Shown here piece after piece: positions 57,305 through 64,000 of a stretch of DNA of 64,000 nt (position 1 is the stretch's first letter; every line of letters begins with the position of its first letter). The position numbers were made by a program, and so were the translations under genes. The DNA comes from Bretschneidera sinensis (Eukaryota; Streptophyta; Magnoliopsida; Brassicales; Akaniaceae). The notes under the pieces were generated by a model. It was not told where the DNA came from. It did no database searches and was given only the letters and a program-made list of their open reading frames with translations. Where the stretch lies: contig CM043698.1 of NCBI GenBank assembly GCA_023935145.1, positions 61,195,501-61,259,500 on the forward strand, in the 5' to 3' direction.

Positions 57305-58904
57305 AACATTGAAGAATTCAAACTAACAAAGAAAATCATAAGGTCTTTGCCATCCACATGGAAAGCAAAGAAAACGGTCATCATGGAGGCCAAAGATATC
57401 GACAAACTTGAAGTCAAAACACATCTCGGATCACTATTGACATACAAGATGGAAGAAATGAATCCCGTTGTCAATGATGATGAGAAAAAGAAAAAGGTGA
57501 TTGCTTTCAAAGCCTCTATGAGCTACAAAGAAGAAGAAACTGAAGAAGAGGTGGAGAGTGGCGAAGAAGATGGTGAGATGGCTCTAATCACCAAGTGGTT
57601 TCACAGATTCTTGAAGAAAAGCAAGAAACCATACACAAAGGATCCCACTTCAAAAAGGGAACCACTTGTGTGTTATGGTTGCAAGAAGCCCGATCACATC
57701 AATGCCGATTGTATAGCGATAAGCAAACCATATAAGAGCTTCAAAACGAAAGCTATGATTATAACTGCTTGGAGTGATGATGAAGAAGAAGAATCCTCAG
57801 ACGATGAGGTCGGATACGAGGAGATTGCCAACTCGTGTCTTATAGCAATCAACGATGAAAATGAGGTATAGAATTCTTCCCTTTATGATAATAACATTGT
57901 TAGTAGTAGTGAAGAATTAATAGAGGTCATAGATGAAATGCATGAAGAATTGAAGAAATTTGATTCTAGGAACACTGTTCTAAAAAAGGAAGTGTCATCT
58001 CTTTATAAAGAGATGGAAGGCTTAAAGGAAGAAAAAGAAAAACTATCTTCCGTACTTTATAATTCTTCTCAATATTTTCATAAAGGTGAAAATGAAAACT
58101 TAAAAAAGAAGATAATAGAATTAAATGACACTATATCAAGACTTATACTTGGAAAAGAAAAGCTAGATGAAGTGCTATCTTGCCAAAGATTGAGTGGAGG
58201 AAAATTCAGGTTAGGTTATTCTCCATTAGGCAAGCAAAAATCAAAAGAGACCTTATTCATGAAAGCATCATGTGTGAATGAAGCCTCTACTTCAAAGACC
58301 ACTAACAAGGTTAAAAGCACTCCTTCAATGAATGCTAGTAGGTCTAAAAATACTAATTCTAATGCATATACAAGAATTAAGATTAAGCATCCTAGAAATA
58401 CTCATGCATAGATGTATGCTCATTCAAGAAATGAAAATGCTAAGAACAATCATTCAAGAAATGCATATACACATCCTAGAAGTGACCATTATATGAATCC
58501 TAGAGATAATATGTATACTCAAAACTTGCACATCACATATATATATCCTAGGAATTACCATCATATGTATCCTAGAAGTAACATGTATATTCACAATAAT
58601 GCAAGCATATATCCTAGAAATCACCATCATACATTTCATAGAAATGAAATGCACAATAGAAACATGTATCTTAGGAATACTCATCCAAGGAGCTATAGAC
58701 ATGCACAACTAAGAAATTCTAGAAATTTCAATAAATATTATCCTAGGAATGTGCATCATCAACATGTCTATAGATATAGAATACCTTACAATGTTAAGAA
58801 AGTATGGGTCCCTAAAGGAACCGTATTTTCTAGGACTAACCCCAAAGGACCCAAGAAATTTTGGGTACCTAAGAGTGCAATCGTGTTTCCTTGTGTGATG
58901 TAGA

Positions 58905-61900
58905 TATGTCTCCACATTAAAAAAAAAGGTAACTGTTGGTACCTTGATAGTGGATACTCAAAGCACATGACCAGTGATCAAAGCGTAATCAAAGAGCTAA
59001 CTCTAAGAGATGGCAAACATGTCACCATTAGAGACAACACAGAAATAAAGATCATCGGACATGGAAAAGTTGGTAATAATTTCTTAACCATTGGTAATGT
59101 ATTATTTGTGCAAGGTCTTATGCCAAATTTACTAAGTATTAGTCAACTATGTGTCAAAGGCAACAAAGTCATATTTGAAACCTCTCATTGTCTAGTTATA
59201 GACATCAAGAGTAACAAGATCAAGTTTGTTGGCCATAGACGCAAAAATGTCTATATAGTTGATTTAAAATCCTTGCATTCAGAAAATGAAAAAATGTTTT
59301 CCCACATTTAGTGAAAACCCATGGCTATGGCATAGAAGGCTTGGTCATGTGAATATGGATTTGCTTAAAATCATTTCAAGAAAATATGTAGTCATTGGAC
59401 TTCCGAAAATCAAATTTGAAAAAAATAAAATGTGTGATGCTTGTCAAATGGGAAAACAAACTAGAATTTCTTTTAAATAAAAAAATGCAGTTTCAACTAC
59501 TAGACCATTGGAACTTTTGCATATGGACTTATTTGGTCCAATAAGTACCATTAGTCTAGGTGGTCATCAATATGCTCTTGTTATTGTTGATGACTATTCA
59601 AGATATACTTTTGTTATCTTTATTGCTTACAAGGATGAAGCTTACAAAGGATTTGAAAACTTTTGTAAAAAGATTCTAAATGAAAAAGGAATTTGTATTT
59701 CAAGCATTAGAAGTGATCATGGAAAATAATTTGAAAACCAAAGCTTTTCAAAATTTTGTGATGAAAATGGAATTTATCACAACTTTTTCGTCTCCTAGAA
59801 CTCCTCAACAAAATGGAGTTGTTGAGAGAAAAAATGGAGTTCTAAAAGAATTTGCAAGAACAATGCTTTGTGAAAATAGATTGCCAAAATACTTTTGGGC
59901 GGAAGCAGTAAACACCTCTTGCTATATCTTAAATAGAATTTTAATTAGGCCTATGCTTAACAAAACTCCATATGAATTATGGAAATGTAGAAAGCCTAAT
60001 ATCTCCTATTTTTGTACCTTTGGTTGTAAATACTTTATCCTAAATAACAATAAAACTAACTTGGGTAGATTTGACTCAAAGACCAATGATGGGATATTCT
60101 TAGGATATTCAACCTCTAGTAAAGCTTATAGAGTCTTCAACAAGAGAACACTAGTGGTAAAAGAATTCATACATATAGCCCTTGATGAGTCTAACCTAAT
60201 TAGTAGTAGAGTAGTTTCTTTCAATGATAATGCAGATTTCATTCCAAGACAAGAAACACCTATTCTCATTGTTGACCCAAAGAAGAGCCCACCTCAAACA
60301 AATCAAGAGATAAAAGCTCTCAAACTAGACCAACTATCTACAAATCAACATGAGGATAGTCTTCCCAAAGATTGGAGGTATGTAAATTATCACTCGATCG
60401 ATCAAGTGATTGGTGATCCTTCACAAGGGGTAAGAACTTGTTCCTCTATTAGAAATATTTGCAACTGTGTAGCCTATTTGTCTCAAATAGAACCTAAAAC
60501 ATTTGTAAAAGCTGAAAATGATATTGATTGGATAAATGTCATTCAAGAAGAAATAAATCAATTTGAAAGAAATAATGTATGGAATCTAGTTCCTAGACTA
60601 AAGAATCATACAATAATAAGACTAAATGGGAATTTAGAAATAAGATGGATGAAAATGGAATAGTTACTAGGAACAAGGCTAGACTAGTTGCTAAGGGATA
60701 TAATAAAGAAGAAGGAATAGACTTTGATGAGACCTATGTTCCCGTAGCAAGATTAGAAGCTATTCGAATGTTATTAACCTTTGTATGCTTTAACAAGTTT
60801 AAATTATTTCAAATAGATGTAAAAAGTGCATTTTTAAATGATTTTATAGAAGAAGAGGTATACGTTGAGCAACCTCTTGGATTTGAGAATCCTAGTCTTC
60901 CAAATCATGTCTATAAGCTTTCTAAAGCTCTATATGGGTTGAAGCAAGCTCTAAGAGCATGGTATGAAAAACTAAGTAAATTTTTGATTGATGATAATTT
61001 TATAAGAGGAAAAATAGACACAACCTTTTTCACAAAAACTCACAAAAATGACATATTATTAGTCCAAATATATGTTGATGATATCACATTTGGTGCTACT
61101 AATGAATCTATGTGTCAAGAGTTTGCTAAGTTCATGCAAGGTGAATTTGAAAGGAGCATGATGGGAGAGCTTACCTACTTCTTTGGACTTCAAATCAAAC
61201 AATTGAAATGAGATATCTTCATCAATCAATCAAAATACACCAAGGACATGCTAAAAAGGTTCGAGATGGAAAGCTCAAAGTCACTTGGTACTCCTATGAG
61301 CACTTCTACAAAACTTGACTTTGATGAAGGAGGTAAGTGTGTAGACACTAAAATTTACAGAAGCATAATAGGAGCTTTACTTTATTTAACTGCAAATAGA
61401 CCTGATATAATGTTCAATGTATTCATCTGTTCTAGATTTCAAGCTAATCCTAAGGAATCACATATAATTGCAGTAAAAAGAATCCTTAGATATCTACAAG
61501 GGACTCAAAACCTAAGATTATGGTACTCTAGAGATTCATATTTTAAACTTGTAGGATATTCAGATGCTGATTTTGCGGGGTGTAGGTTAGATAGAAAAAG
61601 TACTAGTGGAACTTGCCAATTCTTAGGTGCAATGCTAACCTCTTGGTTTTCCAAGAAACAAAACTTGGTTGCACTATCAACCGTCGAGGCAGAATACATT
61701 GTGCGTAAGTGTTGTGGATGAAACAACAACTAAAAGACTATGGCATGAACTTTAAAATTATTCCAATTCATTACGATAACAATAGTGCTATCAACTTAAC
61801 CAAACCCCCTATTCAGCATTCTAGAACCAAACACATAGAAATTAGACATCATTTCATAAGAGACCATGCTCAAAAAGGTGATATTAAACTATAATTCATC

Positions 61901-61950
61901 CCTTCAGAAGATCAAATAGCAGATATTTTTACAAAACTTTTAAGTGAAGC
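58905..61950 (+). pseudogene. Maximus pol: protease, integrase, RT, RNase H
   Basis: Protease: CWYLDSGYSKHMTS (58934). Pre-integrase: LWHRRLGHVNMDLLKIISRK and CDACQMGKQ (59330-59455). Integrase: ELLHMDLFGP (59508), IVDDYSRYTFV (59587), PRTPQQNGVVERKN with the catalytic Glu (59798). RT: ARLVAKGYNKEEGIDFDETY (60678), FQIDVKSAFLNDFIEEEVYV (60808), QIYVDDITFGA (61066). RNase H: VGYSDADFAGCRLDRKSTSG (61551) and KHIEIRHHFIRDHAQKG (61830). Lesions: shifts near 59295, 59750, 60620 and 61700; stops near 59478, 59727, 61209 and 61892. Length is near full for the family, so decay is by point changes. Confidence 0.92.
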
Positions 61951-62009
61951 TAGCTTTTGTAAGATTAGACTGTTAATTGGCTTAATAGACTATGATAAAC
62001 TGTATGTTT

Positions 62010-62400
62010 GATTACATCATCATTCATCATTTGCATATTTGACATCTAGTGAATGAGTATTAAACCTTATTTAATATTTCCCTCACTCAAGATGGCATAG
62101 ATAAACAAATTTTATGCTAAAGCTCTAAGCTAGAGCTTTCTTTTAAGGGTCCAGTCGACTAGTAAGTTTAACCCAATTGATTGGTAACACACTGCCTTTT
62201 CACCCAGTCGACTAGTAGAACAAGACCCTGTTTGGAGCCAATTTTTTGAATTTTTGGTAACTACCCAGTCGACTAGTATTACTTTGCCAGTTTACTAAGT
62301 CGGCTGGTATCTTGACCCAGTCGACTAGTATATGAAAAATTTTAAATCAATGAAGGACCCAGTCGACTAGTGCCCTAGCCCAGTTGACTGGTATCACGAT
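62010..62400. repeat. Spacer with eight CAGTCGACTAGT-like motifs
   Basis: Starts at 62152, 62174, 62205, 62266, 62297, 62318, 62360 and 62381. The core AGTCGACT is shared with the cluster in the 5' LTR, but the sequence between motifs is unrelated. Most copies here read CTAGT where the LTR copies read CTGGT. Non-coding, between pol and the env-like ORF. Confidence 0.85.
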
Positions 62401-62402
62401 TC

Positions 62403-62410
62403 TATAAATA
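62403..62410 (+). promoter_or_regulatory. TATA box before the env-like ORF
   Basis: TATAAATA, about 11 bp after the last motif and 215 bp before the ATG at 62625. It suggests a separate promoter for that ORF, or an unrecognised piece of LTR. Confidence 0.4.
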
Positions 62411-62624
62411 GTCACTTCAGTTTTTTAGGGTTTTAACGCCATTTTCAAAACCCTGAAGTTTTCTCTCTCTAGAAAATCTCACTTTTCCTTCCAAAATCTC
62501 ACAAAAACACTCCATAGTATCCTTAATCTCATCCCCCATCACCTTCATTTCAACTTTCCAGGGTTGAAAATTCCGTTTTCCCCAAAAAATCTCTCAAATC
62601 TCCCCAAAAAACACCTTTTACCAA

Positions 62625-63142
62625 ATGTCTAAGAGAATCCGCATCAAAACCACCGTTGAAGAACCTCACGCGCCTACTAGGCCACGGTCCAACAAATCTA
62701 CAGCACCGGATGTAAAAGAAAAAGGTTTGGCGGGATCCTTGAGCAAAAAGGCGAGGGTAGAGATTGACGACTCATTCTTTTGAAGTTCAGCCGCCAAAGA
62801 GAGGTATAATTATATCATTTGTTACAAGAAGATCATGACGTGTAGATTCGTTAACTTTAATTCTATCTGTCATGTAAACTTTGACATACTACCTCTTTTT
62901 GAGGCAGTGTGCTTGACACCACTTGTCAAGATTCACCAAAAGTACTACCCATGACTGATTCACCAGTTCTACGCGAACTTGATGAAACCTAGTCCACTGG
63001 CTCTTCAGTTCAGAACTAGTGTGATGGGCGTGGAGTTTAAGGTGAACACTGACCTCCTGGTGGGCATCTTGGGGATCCCAGTGGGAAGGATCCAATGGAG
63101 TCTGGACAGATGGCCGAACAACTTCGACTATAAGGAGGAATG
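62625..63142 (+). pseudogene. Env-like / plant transposon-protein ORF downstream of pol
   Basis: ATG at 62625 opens MSKRIRIKTTVEEPHAPTRP, a basic region with KKARVE. The frame goes on through two TGA stops (62781, 62952) with SSAAKERYNYIICYKKIM, FDILPLFEAVCLTPLVKIHQ and FYANLMKPSPLAL. This resembles the N-terminal part of the extra ORF of SIRE-type and related plant retrotransposons (often labelled envelope-like or putative plant transposon protein). It is cut by another LTR at 63143. No membrane segment is visible; function unknown. Confidence 0.6.
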
Positions 63143-63330
63143 TGATAGGTGCTTAAATATTCATATTTAAGCCCCCTTATTTACATTTGTTAAGTCCTTA
63201 GTTACGATAATGTAGTCCATTTTACTTTATTTCTATGTTTCACATGTTTTTATAGGGTCTTGGATAAAAAGAAGCATTTTTGGCACCTAAAAGAAGAAAC
63301 CTGATAATCCTGGAGCAGCTACTGGCAAAA

Positions 63331-63435
63331 GTGCGATCGATCGCACTATTGGGTGCGATCTGGGCTCGTGCACACATAAGAAGTTTCGAGTGCAGCCTTG
63401 CGATCGAGCGCACAAGACATGCAATCGGGTGTACA
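63331..63435. repeat. Cluster of GCGATCG palindromic words
   Basis: A perfect 16-bp palindrome and three partial variants (gggtgcgatc, ttgcgatcgagcgca, gcaatcgggtgtac) lie 110-210 bp upstream of a TATA box. Confidence 0.7.
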
Positions 63436-63542
63436 TGTACGGGCGTGAACCGTAAAACGACAGAACCAGTTTTGGAAAAAGAAGAGGTTTTACGTTTTAG
63501 GAAGTTTAGGGTTTCCTGAGTCTTCTAGGGTTATTCAACCCC

Positions 63543-63550
63543 TATAAATA
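63543..63550 (+). promoter_or_regulatory. TATA box in the last LTR
   Basis: TATAAATA in non-coding sequence after the GCGATCG cluster; probable LTR promoter. Confidence 0.45.
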
Positions 63551-64000
63551 TACCTGTAAATACACACAAAAGAAATCACTTATTTTATCTTTTGCTTAGC
63601 TTGGAGTTGTGAGTTTCGGAGAGGATTGACAACCCGTCTCCAAAGTATTCTTCGAGTTTTATAGTTTATGTTTAGTTTATGCTATGATGTTTATCTTAAA
63701 TAGCATGTGTAACTAACTCTTTATAAGGCTCGATTGAAGCTCTTGTTATCCTTTCCCATATATACATTCATTGATTATCTTTGCAATAGCCTTGATTATG
63801 ATGTTTAACTTGATTAATGTCTATGTTTATTTACATTCCTCATATGTGTATGTCTGATCAATATGTGCATGTGGTATGGATTAGTTAGTTAGACCAATTT
63901 GGATGACTGAGTCCTGGGCCTAACAATAGTAACAAAAGATATCCACACCGGATTCTTGGATTAATCAACATGGGAAACCAGGAGTAGATACCATGCCCTA

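Larger units (their letters stand above)
53556..58903 (+). pseudogene. Maximus gag, interrupted by copia B
   Basis: ATG at 53556 opens MVSNSYSEGHSYIRHPLFNG and SNYNYWKNMM, the UBN2-type copia gag start. In-frame stops at 53661 and about 53937. The copia B insertion lies at 54062-57304, and the frame goes on unbroken after it (IEEFKLTKKIIRSLPSTWKA). Later parts: a glutamate-rich stretch, zinc knuckle CYGCKKPDHINADC (57670), a predicted coiled coil (57938-58180; LKKEVSSLYKEMEGLKEEKE) and a His/Asn/Arg/Tyr-rich basic C-terminal region (58412-58800). Further stops at about 57869 and 58409. Confidence 0.85.
46890..63142 (+). mobile_element. SIRE/Maximus-like copia LTR retrotransposon, 3' LTR not seen
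   Basis: The element has a 5' LTR, a primer site complementary to initiator tRNA-Met, a long gag, the copia order protease-integrase-RT-RNase H, and an additional ORF after pol, as in SIRE/Maximus elements. It has taken two insertions: copia A inside its LTR and copia B inside gag. Another LTR element cuts off its 3' end at 63143. All reading frames are broken. The left boundary is an estimate because no second LTR is available for comparison. Confidence 0.75.
63143..64000 (+). mobile_element. LTR of a further retrotransposon, running off the window
   Basis: Begins TGATAGGTGCTTAAATATTC at the break in the env-like ORF. It contains the palindrome GTGCGATCGATCGCAC (63331-63346), related words at 63353, 63398 and 63420, and a TATAAATA box at 63543. 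The non-coding sequence after it resembles plant gypsy LTR/leader sequence. The right end and the internal region are outside the window. Confidence 0.55.

Noticed and set aside
58412..58903. His/Asn/Arg-rich ORF as an independent host gene
   Set aside because: It lies in frame with the Maximus gag after a single stop and directly before the protease; basic low-complexity gag tails are usual in this lineage.
52572..62392. CRISPR-like array suggested by repeated CAGTCGACTGGT
   Set aside because: The repeat is only about 12 bp, spacers are irregular, there are no cas genes, and the genome is a plant.

Overview
This is a stretch of a plant nuclear genome, almost certainly a flowering plant. The evidence is GT-AG spliced genes in AT-rich DNA, plant-type L1-like LINEs, Tourist-like and hAT-like MITEs, and nested Ty1/copia and Ty3/gypsy LTR retrotransposons with initiator-tRNA-Met primer sites. 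I cannot name the species.

Positions 1-8160 are intergenic. They hold several short inverted-repeat elements, an RNase H-like retroelement fragment and otherwise AT-rich DNA with no recognisable gene. From a TATA-like box at 8161 and a pyrimidine-rich leader, a single 27-exon locus runs to 39185 on the + strand. It encodes the second-largest subunit of RNA polymerase I (NRPA2/RPA2, the RPB2-like catalytic subunit). All 27 exons, about 1,175 codons, are in order and their protein sequence is well conserved. Intron 1 is a textbook U12-type AT-AC intron. The copy is nevertheless broken: three in-frame nonsense codons (exons 4, 18, 25), two single-base frameshifts (exons 2, 13), a damaged acceptor before exon 22 and a damaged donor after exon 24. 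I read it as a young unprocessed pseudogene, unless the assembly is faulty. Its large introns have collected LINE fragments in both orientations, a 69-bp MITE and very short LINE-tail-like insertions. The last 181 bp of the gene end are tandemly duplicated.

Positions 39186-43400 contain a MITE-like element and an old LINE interrupted by a Tourist-like MITE. From about 43400 to the end the window is a nest of LTR retrotransposons: remains of a gypsy element (LTR/leader and gag); a SIRE/Maximus-like copia element (about 46890-63142) with gag, protease, integrase, RT, RNase H and a degenerate env-like ORF; a 5.3-kb internally deleted copia element (copia A, 47083-52410, TSD ATAGG) inside the Maximus 5' LTR; a rearranged relative (copia B, 54062-57304, TSD AACAT) inside the Maximus gag; and the LTR of a further element starting at 63143. 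Copia B is odd because both of its outer ends are the same (U5) LTR end in inverted orientation. Clusters of short palindromic motifs lie upstream of TATA boxes in the Maximus LTR, before its env-like ORF, and in the last LTR.

No intact protein-coding gene, RNA gene or CRISPR array is visible. The only cellular gene is the NRPA2 copy; the rest is mobile-element derived.
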